Shown here one piece after another: positions 1-12,630 of a stretch of DNA of 64,000 nt; position 1 is the first letter of the stretch, and every line of letters begins with the position of its first letter. The notes below the pieces were generated by a model, which had not been told where the DNA came from, did not search any database, and saw only the letters and a program-made list of their open reading frames with translations. Source of the stretch: Sphagnum compactum (Eukaryota; Bryophyta; Sphagnopsida; Sphagnales); contig OZ234494.1 of NCBI GenBank assembly GCA_965153455.1, positions 9,920,001 to 9,984,000 of the forward strand, given 5' to 3'. Both the position numbers and the translations under genes were made by a program.

Positions 1-1511
1 CAACTTTTGTGTCCATCTTTCATGTTTTTTCATGTCATGAAGACTTTCCATTTGGGCATGTGTTTGTGCATGGTTAGGATTATGTTAAAGCTCAATGTGT
101 TCTAGTTTGTCATATTTCTCAAGCCTAAGACAAATAGAATGAGAAAATGTTTTGTAATGTCCGTTGTAGTGATTGTTTTTTGGTGGCAAGTTTTTGCTAT
201 TTTGCAATTTTTTTTGGGAAAAGAAACCTTGGAAAAATGCGGGTTCCCAATGTGAGAAAACACATATGGTCCCCCACTTCCCCACTTCACTGAAAGTTGC
301 TTGTTTTGTTTTCACATGAACTTGCTCCCTTGGCTTCATTTGGTGCAAATCGTTTACATGGTTCCAAATCACAATGTATGTATCAAAGACTATGCAATTG
401 AAACAAGGGTGATAGATGTAGAGAACTTGGGGTTTAGTGTGACTTTTTTGGTCCAGCTGGAGGTCCAATAATTATCAGATCTAAAACCCAATTGCAACAT
501 GTGATGCATAAATTTTGAGCTCTCCAATTTTGCTTGCTCTATGCAGAAAGTGTTTTGAGTTGATAGCTATCACAAAGATGAAAGGGTTGGCACTTAGTTA
601 CATGACCAAAAAAAATCCTCAAAAAGAACAGAAGTAATGAAAATCATTCAGGAAAAAAAAGTCATTTGGGATTTGCAAAATGGTAAGCAAGGGATCAATC
701 CCCAAATCCCCACATATGGTGCAAGAGATTGCAAGAGCACCCCTTAGTAAGATAATATGACATTTCCACAGTTCATGGTATGGCTTTTGTATGGCTTTTG
801 TCATCAGCCAGTGTCACTAATACCAATCCAGATACCGCTCCCTCCCAACACGGTCTTCCATAAGCTGGAAATCTACATCACAACTGGGCTCCCTTTTTGT
901 GAAAATTTACCTCTGTTTGAAGAGATAAGGAGCTGAAGTCAAAACTCAAAGCAGTCCCCAAGCAGCAATACAAGGCTGTGCAGCTATAGGAAAATTTCTC
1001 AAGCTGACATAGTCAGAGTAGATGTCTGGACATCAGCTACAGGTGCCAAAGAACTTGAGAGGCTGCAGTTCTCATCTGTGACAAAATTCAGAACACAGAA
1101 GCTCCACACAATGTGTTACACTGCCTCTGCAGACTGAGATTTTAGCAGTTCAGGACTGTAGAAAAAATGAATCATTCCAAGATGCATCTCCAGCCATGAT
1201 AAATGAAATTCAAGTACAATGTCTGCTTTGTAGGCCATCAGAGCATGATCCTTGATTCTCCTCAACAGCATCTTTCTTCTGAAACCATTTGTGCAGTAGC
1301 CGGTCAGGGCATGAGGCTCAAGAAGTTATTGCAGCTACGATGAGGTGTGGACCACAGAAGAATGGATCAAGTCTGGAGACATTAATGATTGAGAAGAACT
1401 GGCACCTGAGGTTTATAATTCTAAAACACAAATCTTACAAGAACCTGTAAATGATATTCAAAAGTGGTTGTGAGGAAGTAGCTCTACCAGCATCCAAATG
1501 TGAAGAACAGA
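1..1511. other. Intergenic / 3' flank of the 1.5-2.9 kb gene
   Basis: I see no convincing gene here. Open frames on the minus strand are AT-biased and show no motif. The part from about 850 to 1511 is less AT-rich and lies directly after the stop codon of the minus-strand gene at 1512-2912, so it probably contains that gene's 3' UTR. This is inferred from position only. Confidence 0.4.
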
Positions 1512-2912
1512 TCAAAAGGGTTTCAACTTTTTACAGGACTTCTTGCAAACAGGTGAGCTTGGTCTCCAAGAAAGTGAGGACTCTGTGTCTGATGAGCTCC
1601 CATCTCTTGACGGTGCTCTCACATGCTTTGAGTAGCCCCTCGCATTCTTTTGGTGACTGTTCTCTTCCTCAAATCTGGAAGGTCTTGACACTTTCTCAAC
1701 CTCTTGCTCCTGGCTAATAGATGGCAATGAGGTGGCCACTGCTATTGTATCATCAAGGAGCAAGCTGAGCACATGGTTCGAAGTCCGTGTTCCACCAGAA
1801 GGAAACAAAGTCTGAGAAGCACGGGCAAGGTCATCACTACTGCAGCCTGTCTGCTCAGGTGGGTTTGGCGACGATTGATCCCCACCTTCTTCCAGTCCCT
1901 CTCCTTCTTTTCCTGAACTCTTGTCAGATGTTACAACCGATGACCCAGGTATAACAGGTGACTGTGCACGTATCTGCACCAATCGCATCAGAGCAGCTCT
2001 ACGTAAGTCAGCTGATTGGGTTGGATCATTGGGGGAGGGTGGAAGGCGCCCTTCTCCATCAGGAATCTTGACACGGGACTGTGATGAGCACGGAAGGGGA
2101 AGAGACGGGGTATAAGGAGGAGGAGTCTGCTGCCAAGGTGCCATTTCACTAGAATAGCTGGAGGTTGAGTAAGAGGGACGCTGACTCCGGCGTAGGGAAA
2201 CATGAGAGGAGGTTGCTTCAGTACAGGAGAGTGGCATATATGGAGAGAGCTCAGATGCCACACCCATTCGGTAACCCACACTATCATCACTGTCTTCAGA
2301 CATTGGTGAATCCAGTGTTGACAACTCATCTCTGCACATTGGAATGTAAGGGCAAATATGAGGTGATAACCAGAGGGATCCATCACATCCAATGAGGGAA
2401 GAAGGAAAAAAAAAAAACAACCATCACAAATCTGATGCAGTGACCCAAACACACATCAAGCAAAAAGAAAATGGTAACAACAACACTCTGTGGGGCAAAG
2501 GTGCAGGGAGAGAGTACCCATGGCTGGGAAAAGAAGAGGCAGATCGGGAGAGTGCTCCAGCCTCAGTCTGGGCAGGGGAAACCATATTTTCTGGCAAAGG
2601 CGGTGATGCTCGTTGAGTACAAGATTCAGACTCTCCCACTTTGAGTCCATTCAAACTCGATGCCATCACCTGTGAACCTCAGTGCTTCAAGTTACAACCA
2701 CAGGCTACCCTCTAGGAGTGAACAACATGAAGTCTAGCAGAATGCACTTTTGAGATCAACCATAAAGAGCCGTGGAAGGAAGTATAGTGAACACATGAGT
2801 AACCTACCTCTGTGAGATAGCGCTTGTGAACATGGTAATTGTCATAGTAGATTTCATCCTCAACCACCCGGCTCCTTTTCCCAGTTATTGCAGAACTTGA
2901 ATCTCGACCCAT
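1512..2912 (-). CDS. Conserved-looking Ser/Pro-rich plant protein, unknown function (3 coding exons)
   Basis: The coding exons on the minus strand are 2808-2912, 2518-2669 and 1512-2331 and give a 358-residue protein. Each junction is GT-AG. Exon 1 ends on a complete codon (GAG|GTAGGT), and exon 2 ends two bases into a codon (CATGG|GTACTC) that exon 3 completes. The start is the ATG at 2912. An acceptor (TTGCAG) lies just upstream, and a plausible 5' UTR exon near 3498-3596 with a GTAAGT donor puts an in-frame stop before this ATG. The N-terminus has a basic patch, an aromatic/acidic stretch (EDEIYYDNYHVHKRYLTE) and then VMASSLNGLKVGE. The remainder is rich in Ser and Pro, with an acidic cluster (SPMSEDSDDS) and a Lys-rich C-terminus. 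I do not recognise the family and assign no function. Its composition suggests a largely disordered, possibly nuclear protein. Confidence 0.72.
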
Positions 2913-4480
2913 ATTGCTGGGCAAATCTGCTCCTCTGCAATAAAAATTCATAAGCCCCAAAATATCAGAAAAATAATAACCACCACCCCTGCCTCGCTGG
3001 TTCACACACCTGCCTTCTTAAGTATTGGCAGCAAAATTCTACTGCAATCTTCCTGATTCAAAATTTCAATAAACCTTGCCATGTATCAGAATTTCACAAA
3101 CGTTCCCATGCATCAGAAATTCACAAACTTTCCAATGTTTTCAAATGAGCTGAGAGGCTGGCAATGGTTAGACAGGTCTTGAGGGATTTCGATTCCAAAT
3201 GCACAAAACAAATGTCAGTTGAGGTGAGTAATATCCTTGAGCGATCTAGATCATGAATGCACACGAAATTTCAAGCAGTTCATGGTGCTTATTATGTGTG
3301 GCTGGTAAACCTTTAACTCCTAGAGCTTGCTGGGCTAACTGCAGGTCCGACATTCGAAATGCTAGGGTCTGCCATTGTGATTTGCTTCACTTTGCACGGT
3401 GGAAGGTCTTGAACCAAGAAACAGGTTTCTGTTCAGTGATGATATTATGGTCAAATTTTCTCAACAACAGATTGCCAGACTCTCAAGAATTACTTACCTG
3501 CTGCAACTCAGATACCAAAGAAATGTATGGGGGAAATGTGCAAGATCTACAAGCTGTTTTCACAAAGCCAGTGTTCTCTGGTCTCCGAAAGAAATGCTGC
3601 TAGGTACTAGGGAGATTGCGATTTAAAAACAAGGGACCAAAAAAGGTACTATTCTCTCTCTCTTCCCCTCCCCCGGATACCACATCTGTAACATCGAAGG
3701 CAAGAAGAGGCACGGAAGGAGTTGGAAGGCAAAACGTGTACATGGAACCGAGGCGAGGCTCCGAGCGACTCATCGGCATTCTTCTTAAGCGATCGGGCAG
3801 AGGGGAAAGAGACGAATCTCTCATGGCCAACAAGCTGAGAGCATCGGTCTGCCCTCGAGGTGTTCAACGTACCTCTTGACAAAGATTGAAACACAAAACC
3901 TCACGCAACAATCGTCATCGCTGTGAGCACAGTCCGTCGTCGACGTGTGTACACTACTGCAGCGTCGTCGTCGTCCCTCTTTAGCACGTCGAGAACTCGA
4001 AACCAAAACCCTCGTAGGGAAAAAAAAACACAAGGGAAGCGTCTAAACTGTCTCATTCGGCCCTTTTCATTTACGCGCACCAAATCTTAGACAACGCCAT
4101 CGCCTTGATTGCAGAAAAAGAAAAAAGAAGACAAGATCATGACCGACCCGCAACAGAAAAAAAAAAGGAGCAAAGATCAGATCCTCCATCCCCGCTACTT
4201 ACGAAGCTCATTAAAGACTCTTCTCCGACAAAGAATCTGGAGAACAACAGCAGCAGCAGAAGAAGGAGACGTGATGGAGTCGCCATAGCCAGACTGCACG
4301 GACAGCCTTTTGACTGGGTCGGTTTTTGTCTTGGGTGGGGTCCGCGTCCGTGTGCGCTGCGGGCGCCATCGCCATCGCCACTCTCACGGACACACACAGC
4401 GACACCAACGACGGAAACACGCACCGTGTGGAGCAGTCGCAGTGTTATTTTAGGAATTTTTGTTCGTAGCCAAAATGGCG
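2913..4480 (-). promoter_or_regulatory. 5' UTR / promoter region of the 1.5-2.9 kb gene
   Basis: This stretch is upstream of the ATG at 2912 on the minus strand. On that strand there is a good acceptor before the coding exon, and a consensus donor (CAG|GTAAGT, near 3497) that would end a non-coding exon. From about 3660 to 4440 GC content is clearly higher than in the flanks and several long open frames appear by chance. No frame there shows a recognisable domain. I read it as 5' UTR exon(s), a 5' UTR intron and core promoter. The transcription start cannot be placed. Confidence 0.4.
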
Positions 4481-7400
4481 ATCATTCAGAAGAAGGTGTA
4501 CAAAAAGTGGCGAAATATTCAATCTTCGACAATACTTCTATATTTTTTGCTAAAATATGTAAAGAAAAGAAGATAATAAATGTGGAAAACTTTCCTTTCT
4601 TTACCCTAACTTTTAGCGACTGAAAGAAAACCTTTGAAATCGCCTTATTTTTCGAATTTTTATTTTCGATTTTTGGCGAAATTTTGCCAGAAAAAGAAAA
4701 CAGCGAAAAAGTCAAAATTTGCGGGTTTTGGTTAGGAAAATGGTTTTGGCTCAGCATAATTGCACAGTGTTCGGTGGCTGGGTAAGGCGCAGCAAGGTTG
4801 TGCACCTGCAGAAAAGAGTGTAATAAATAGGATCTGACTGCTGCTACTCACTGTTTCTCATTGGCCCATCATAATGATTGGTGCAGGCCGTTTACTATTA
4901 CCTAGTAGTCCTGCACTTATCTGCTGTCCCAGTTTCAATTTTATGGCTAAGGTTGCAAAGAAGTAAAATAACTAAAACTTGGATGTGAAAAATTATTTTT
5001 GCAAACGAGCACCTCTGGAGATGCTGGAATCCTCGATGTTGTTCATCTCATGATTTTTGAATGAATTTTTTTTCCCAGTTGAACCTATATAGGTATAATA
5101 CATGCTAAGCCTTGATTGCCATATTGATGTGATGATTTTGGAAGGTGAAATTTTGACATTTTATAAGGTACCTATCGATCTTTTTTTTGCATCTTTTTGT
5201 TTGTAGCTACAGGTTCATGAGTTGTCTTGTGTGGTGGATCCCGCAACAACCTCAATCTCGGCCCCCACCTTAGTGTTATGTTAACTTGAATTTTTTCTTT
5301 AGGTTTTGTTATACAGAAATTTCATGGGTAGAATTATTTATTAGGCTAGTTAGTATTAACACCATTGATGGATGATTAGCTCCAAAATCTGAAACAACAT
5401 AATTAGTGGTTAATTACAAAAGTAAGTTCTTTGAGTAAATCAAAATATTAATTGGATTTTGTTTTGGGTTATGCATGTTTTGAACATTTTGGTATTAAGT
5501 GCTGAAATGTTTCACAAATTTAGAAAAATTAAAAATCATTTAATTTATGCCAAAGATGCTGCATGAAAAATTAATGTTTTCTTAAGACCCAAGTTTAAAG
5601 TTATGGCTCACATTATATGATTTAGCAACCTGAGTTTAATTTCAGATGACTAAACAACTAAACTCTCAAAATGATTGAAAAAGGCTTTGGACCACTTGGT
5701 TTCGGTTTTGAAAGGACCTTTTTATTTTGGTTTTGGTTTTTCAAAAAAATTGATGCAACCACAAGTGTGGTTCTAAAGGATCATTCACATCTTATGTTAA
5801 TTGAATTGTAACTCAATCTTAGGAAACTCAAGAAGATGTTGGGTATTCACATATTACATGTTAATTATCAAAAGGAATATGAGGTAGCAACCTTGTTGAC
5901 AATGCATGGTAACTCATTGTTAAGATAGATGTTTGTTATAATCTAGTCTTTTCAATTGTTTAGATTTGTAATTTACTAGTCCTTGTTATGTAAGATCATA
6001 AAAAATGTGTTCAAACAACATTGTTATCTCTTATTTCATGTCATCGTAACATCTCTAACTATGTACAAATGAAGGTGCAACACAATATTGTAGTAGTTTT
6101 TTGCGAGAAATAAACACAATGCATTTTTAAAATGTCTTAGAAAATGATGTGTAAAGTAGAGTTCTCAATTGTTTTTGAAGTTTATATATTGCGTTTAGTT
6201 TTACGAAAGTGAACAACAACAAAGCAAAGTGTGATGAAGTTGTTTAGAACCATGATTTTGAGTTTCAACAATGAAACAAATACTCAAGAACGTTAGCCTT
6301 CTTTTGCATCTTCCATCTTCAAGTGCTACTTCACCATTGATGCACTTCATTTCTTGTAAACCAATTTTGTTACATTCATGATTCTTATCCTTCAATTCAT
6401 TTCTAAAAATCAATTTTTTGCACTTACGATTATGCTTCAATCCTAAAAGAATTATGCACAAACATAAATCACATAATATAAAATTATTGTTACAAATTAG
6501 AATTGATCTCATCGCTCATTTGTTTAAGATTGTTATGTCCCAATGATGATGAAATTTCAACAAGCAAGATAAACAAAGGAAAGAATAAACAAACTCCAAA
6601 TTCAATTTCAATGAAAATCTAATCCAAGAAACTTTACCAACCAAACTAGGAGCATGCAAAACTTCATACATTCCTTGAAGCAAATAAAGGAGAGCATATT
6701 GCTACTCTTGGTCAAGGAGACCCTCATGATCAATTCCAAACAACAATAACAACATCGAAAAATGTTGTTGCACATGTGTTATGAATGCCTCATACTCCCA
6801 CCATACAATGAACAAACTTGCTTGTGAAGACAAGTGGGAAGCATTGAACATGACTTCAAGAGAATTCTCAACTACATGACAAAAATGGGTCACAATGCAC
6901 CTTATCGGTCATTGGGTCTTCAAAAAAAAACAACATTGCATTTTCCTTGTCACTTTGGTTGCCAGATGCCATGATTATTTTTTTGGGTAATACATTGATT
7001 TATTAGCCTCCTCACATTAGAAATCTAATGGATGACTTGGACAATGTATATAGACCAACAAGAAGTTTCACACTAGAACATCGAATCAACTTCAATGGAA
7101 ATAGGCATATTGAAGATTGTGATGAAACAATTAAATGTGTGAAACAATATGGACCTAATAACTTTGTAGACAACATATTGGATGTTCATGCCCCCTCACA
7201 TTAGGGGTTTTTTTTCATTTTTTTGGTATAGCCACATGGGCAACCATTCACATGAAGATCTAGCCAAATTTGGTTACATGATAGGTAGGACAATAATTTT
7301 TTTGGGTAATAATGTTGTTTGTTGAATTGCAAGAGGTTGGAACAAGTGTTTTAAAATTGGCAAACCCAATCCAAAACCCCTAATTAATCTTTTTCCAATT

Positions 7401-8390
7401 TTTTTCCGAAAAAACCTTTGTAAGGGTTTCAACCCCAATGTTTTCTGCATTTGGTGAAATTTCCCATCAACAAACATGACTTCCCACAAGTTGCAAAGAC
7501 ACCTTATCAACAATCTCACTTCCAACTCCATAACAAAGAGGTTCAATGCTACCCCTACAAATCTTGGCACCACTAAATTTAGGAATTCCAACTTAAATCA
7601 ACAAGAAAGGACGAGATTTTGAGTTAATTAGTAGCATAAGTGTTGAAAAACAATATTCCTCAATTCACAAAAATAGGCCAAAGGCAATGGAGAAAGGAAG
7701 TCATATACTAATTGACTCCATTGATCACCTACATGCAACAAATTAAGCTTCATCATCAAAGAAGAATGATAAAAAACACAAGAATTTATGTTGCAAAAGT
7801 AGTTGGACTATTACATGTCAAGAAGCAAGGAAGTGAACCCAATGCATATGAACTTGGTGAATGCCATTCCTAGTTTCCCAACTGTGATGAGTTTGGCTTT
7901 TGCGAACAAAAGCAATGCCAATAAAACTACAACTTTTTTACAAAACACCAACAACCATCTAATAGGCACATGTTAAAGCTTCATTCCACATAGAAGTTCA
8001 ATGAGGAAGAATAACCATTTAATATGAGTCATTTTAAAATTCCTCTTCAATCATCAAATGATGACAATATAAAAAGTATGAAAACTACATGCAATTTTCA
8101 ATTAAGCTTCAATTGGAGTTGAATAATGACATTACATTTGATAAGAACAAATATCATGCATGTTTGATTTGATAGAATAAATAGTAAGGGAGGAAATTCA
8201 AGCCATGTGAAAACATTTTATTACCAACCAATGTAAATGGCCAATTCCTTTAAGTAATGATATGAATCACTCTTGGCCTTCAATGCCATATTTTGTTTAC
8301 TCAATATCAATTGGATGCACATGAAATATCATTCGAAGATGTCCTTGAGGATGTCCTTGTGACTCAATGTCAACAATGCACATTGGTCAT
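4481..8390. other. AT-rich intergenic DNA
   Basis: No gene is supported. Several minus-strand open frames (for example 6201-6512 and 7274-7591) carry no recognisable motif. Because a PIF/Harbinger transposase relic lies next door (8.4-9.0 kb, same strand), part of 6.5-7.6 kb could be remains of the same element, including its second Myb-like ORF, but I could not show this. Confidence 0.4.
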
Positions 8391-8399
8391 TAATGTGAG

Positions 8400-9010
8400 A
8401 TTTTTTTTCTAACCTCAACATGTTGTGCAAGATGTAAGAACATATGAACCATCAAAAATGAAAATCACATGGAGTTTAGACTTTCCAAGTAATTCCTTGA
8501 AAGTTTTCTTCTAAATTCCAAATGGGTTCTCTATAATAAAATGCTTGCACTTGACATGTGATTTTGATTGTAAAACAACTCAAGTAAACTTTGTTGAAAC
8601 TCCTACTTGATGAAGTTCATAATCCAATAAGAAGGTAACATTTATTATCAAGACAATTGTATAGAAGAATACCGATACATGTGCCCATGTCAATCAAACC
8701 TCCATATTGAGCTTGTTTGTATAAAGATCATTGCCACGATAATCAAGAATCATTGACAAAACCAAATAGCCCCATGTAATAGACATTTATCAAAATCTTG
8801 TTAGAATTAACAACCACTAAATAAACAATAATGTTATATCCTCTTGTTTTAAAATAATAAAAATCATTTGCATAAGTTCCTATGGGTTTTGTAATTGAAA
8901 TGTGTATACCATCAATTGCTCCTTAAACACAAGGTAAGCCACACCAACATTTAAACTACTCCATGACCGGCCACTTGCATATTGGGCACTAAATCAAATC
9001 TTAATATGAA
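8400..9010 (-). pseudogene. Decayed PIF/Harbinger-type transposase (DDE_Tnp_4) fragment
   Basis: Reading the minus strand from about 9010 downward gives a KWP segment, then FKCWCGLPCV, a stop, and GAIDGIHISITKP. Next come a YYFKTRGYN-like segment and VYYMGLFGFVNDS. This order matches the PIF/Harbinger nuclease core, where GAIDGTHI carries the first catalytic Asp and a GxxHDS-like motif the second. Further on, IIENPFGI resembles the family's E-x-x-FGxLK motif with the third acidic residue. The frame is broken by several stops (after CV, after VNDS and in the C-terminal part), so it cannot make an active enzyme. Family motifs are from general knowledge, and terminal repeats were not located. 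Confidence 0.66.
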
Positions 9011-11540
9011 AAATTCATGGTGTACACAAATAAAAATTCATGAAGAACTAAAACAACAATATATTTACTAATGGCAATTAATTCATAATAAATGAATAGA
9101 TTGGCACTTTAAATGAGCTTGTAAATGGAATATGCCACTTAAATTGCCTTAGGAACAACTTTAAAATATTTGATATTGCATTTGACTATCAATTTGATTG
9201 CACTTTCTCAACAATTTGGAACAATGTGGATTTGGTCAATTGAAAATTTTCTAGTCACCTCTCATCATCATATTCAATTGTGAAAAATTAGGAAAACCAA
9301 GTGATAGATCTAGGTTTTACCCAATGGAACTTTAAAAGTTTGAAGCTAATCTAAATCAATATTCATGCAAAGGTAATGTCAATTGATATTGACGCCATTA
9401 GTGACAACAATGTAATGCACTAAATATACATGAAATCAAAAGCAATGTTTACAAGTTGATTTTTAAACTCAAAAGAACTTACAAGTTTTATTTAAAGGAA
9501 ACTCTGAAGCAACTCATTAAAGCCCACAAAAAGAAACCATAGCAAGAATTTGAAGACCATCTAAATTACTATGAAAAAAATCAAGATGAACTTACAATGG
9601 AGAAACAACAATGCAACATTGTGAACATTGAATTAATACCTTAAAAAAAAAAAAAAAACATGATATATATGCAAACCACATTCAACAAATCAAATTTACA
9701 ATGCAACAAAATAAAATTTTTAGTAAATTCAAACATCTAATGTTGTAGCATAATGCAACAAATTAATAGTAGTGATGGAGAAAAACTGTAATGTAATAAA
9801 ATGCAATAATTTGGTAATAAAAGTTGTAAAATACCAAAACAATGAGGACTAAAAACACCAAAAAAGATGAAAACAATGAAATAAACTTGCAATGTAATAA
9901 TACACAATTGAAATCAAGAACATAATAACAATAGCAAAAGAAAACAAGAAATTAGATGGAAACAAAAATGATGTTGAGCAAAAGTTGAAAACAACCAATT
10001 CAAATTTTGGACATGGAGACCTTAGAACACAAAAATGAAATTATTAACACAAATAATCTAAAGAATTATTGGACATGGAGACCCTAGAACACAAATTTAG
10101 TTAATTAATATAGGTCTAAATGTCCATTCTCAAAATTTTAAGACTTTCAATTTTAGTCCTTTAAAAACATATATTCATAAAAATTGAAGTTTAGTTTAAT
10201 TTGAATTCAAATTTTCATTACAAATAGTTGAAGATACATTTTTTTGGGTTATTTTACAAGCTTTGTGCACTTATTACATACAACTAAAAATAAAAGCTTA
10301 CATGTATTACTAAAAAAATATAACCAATTGAAAATGGGGACTTGCTTCAAATAATTTTTTTAAAAGAAAAAAGGTGGTAATTGCCCTTCATGAACTTGGA
10401 CTTGCTAATAAAAATGGGGCAATGATTGGGTTCCAAATTTGGTTCTTTAGTACGAATAGGAAGCAATTGCAAGGTCCCATTCCAATTAGTGTTCCAAGGG
10501 GATTTTGGACCAAAGTTGTGTGGTTATTGGGAACAAGAATAGACCCCTAACAATTATCAAGGTCATTTTAAAGATTCATAACCATGGTTTTCATACACTC
10601 AAAGACTTGGTCCTAGTATATAAAAGCATCTCCACAAGATGCATTAAATTGACCCTATATATCAATAATAAAGGGTCCAACCATGCTAATAAAAGCCAAC
10701 CTTGCCCCTTTAGATGACTATTTAATTTGAAATATTCTTGAAATATTCTGACAAAAATTCTTAAAAAAAATTTGTGTCTTAATTTAAAAAAAATATTATT
10801 ATGTTAAGGTTTATATTTTAATATTTTTTATATTCATTTTCAAAAAAATTCAAATCATTTTACGAGTCTTTTTTCTTTTTCAAAGCATTAGTTAAAATGC
10901 TTTAAAATTTCAATACCAAATTAAATTACTACTTAAAAATATGAACTATTAAGAAGTGGTTACAAATACTTTGGTATTTGATAGCATGGTTGCATGGACC
11001 CTAAATGTGATCTTGTCCCCACCCATAAACATTAAAATTTACAACTTTAAAACAAAAAAATCACTTACAACATACATGGAAGCCAATTATAAACATCAAC
11101 AAATTGACAATAGTCATTTGTTTTGAAGGGGTTGATTTTGACCACAACATCCCATGCAAATTTGGTGCAAAAAATGAAATTTTATGCCACACAATTCATC
11201 CATATTTTAATATGGAGCTACAATTCATGTACTACAATAAAAGTCCTTTAATCGTGTTTTTCAAAAGAATCATATAACCAACCATAAAACCACCATTGCA
11301 TTGTTGGTTCTTTCATGAAAAGCATTAGTTATTTGAAGTTTTTGAAATAACCAAGATCATAGTCATTATTTGATTTTCTTTCCTCAAAGAATTAGAATTC
11401 ACAATTCTTTGATTTTGAAATATTTTAAAACTAGGACTAATAGTTATTTATAAATTCAAATTACCACACAATAATTTTTTGCACCTCTCATTCCCTTCCT
11501 ATAGGTCTTGGGAATCAACCAAAGAACTAACCCAATTAGT
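9011..11540. other. AT-rich intergenic DNA with small repeats
   Basis: No gene is seen. A run of 16 or so A at about 9642-9658 could be the tail of an old retroposed copy. A short phrase beginning tggacatggagacc occurs twice, about 60 bp apart, near 10009 and 10070, as a small direct duplication. Confidence 0.4.
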
Positions 11541-11549
11541 ATTGATATT

Positions 11550-12630
11550 TTAAATTGCGTTAACATTACTTTGGACAGGTGTTAAACGATATATTAATGT
11601 AATAGATATGCTACTAATGAATAGGCCTCCACCAATGAGATCAACCAATAGTGCAATATGATGTTTATGATTTGATGTTATTGGATAGTTCCATATGGTG
11701 TTTATTGAGTTTTGAATGTCACTAATGAACAAATTTCCTATCAATGAATCTAGACGAAGGGTCCATATCGCAGATAAATTTCCAAAAATGTTGCCCTTCT
11801 CGAGAATTAATCCATTTGAATCATTAGTTTGTAATTGAAGATTACCATATTGCTCCAATGTAAGTAGCCAAGGCCCATTATGCTTATAGTCATTAGAAGG
11901 GATAATTCCCACAAAATTGTACCATCATTTATATTCTTAGATTGCAAGGTGCAATTGTTATCCAAGGTTAAATTGAATGCATTATTTTGCAAGGATGAAC
12001 CTTCATAAATGTAATATCCCACTAGTACATATGTTCGAATAATATTTCCCCAAAGATTTAAGAATGGTGGGTAAACATTCAGAGTTGGCAGTATTGTTGC
12101 AGTATTGACGTTGAATGAAGGTGACAATCCTTGTTTGTCAAAACTTAGTGAAGGATTAGTAGTTATCACATTCTATTTTGATTTTGGATCATTATCAGTA
12201 AAGCGCTTCAACGTGCCATCGTTTTTCAAAATTACATAATAATAACACCCATATGAATTTGTGTTAGTTGCCCAAATTGCACAATTTGAAAGATTTTTGA
12301 CTTGTGCATTTAGTGCACAAGTTGCATTGTAATAACCAAATTGCCACCTGGTTGCATCAAGAGTATACAATTGGTTTCCATTATAATAATATCAGTATGC
12401 CACACTTGATGACTACTTGCTAAATTGTTGCCTTGATACAAAACTAGGTCGCAATCACCTTGCATTACCAAGTAAAAATTTGCAGTATTGAGATATTGGG
12501 TTTGATTTCCAAAAAGGGCATTTCTAACAGTCAAAATATTGGAAGCCACTACTTCCAAAATGGATGTTGTTGAAATCAAAAGGAGGAATATAAGTATTGA
12601 TCTTAACATAGTGTAGTCCTTCCCATTCAT
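11550..12630 (-). pseudogene. Bulb-type (D-mannose-binding-like) lectin gene broken by frameshifts
   Basis: The frame opens at the ATG at 12630, or at a second ATG at 12609 followed by a hydrophobic leader (LRSILIFLLL...), which suggests a secreted protein. Next comes a bulb-type lectin repeat: QGDCDLVLY resembles the mannose-binding signature QxDxNxVxY with Asn replaced by Asp, followed by a VW strand, LLMQPGGNLVI, IWATNTN and a Cys that could pair with an earlier one. A second degenerate lectin-like module follows (GPWLLTLEQYGNLQLQ) and the C-terminus is hydrophobic (LIGGGLFISSISI). The lectin-like frame has to change near 12320, 12172 and 11905, where homology continues in another frame. 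Introns are an alternative, but no good GT-AG pairs explain all three breaks. I read it as a pseudogene, moderately sure. Confidence 0.6.

Noticed and set aside
4105-4623. Plus-strand 172-residue ORF in a GC-richer stretch
   Set aside because: Low-complexity basic sequence with no ATG at its start and no motif; it fits the promoter or 5' UTR region of the adjacent minus-strand gene.
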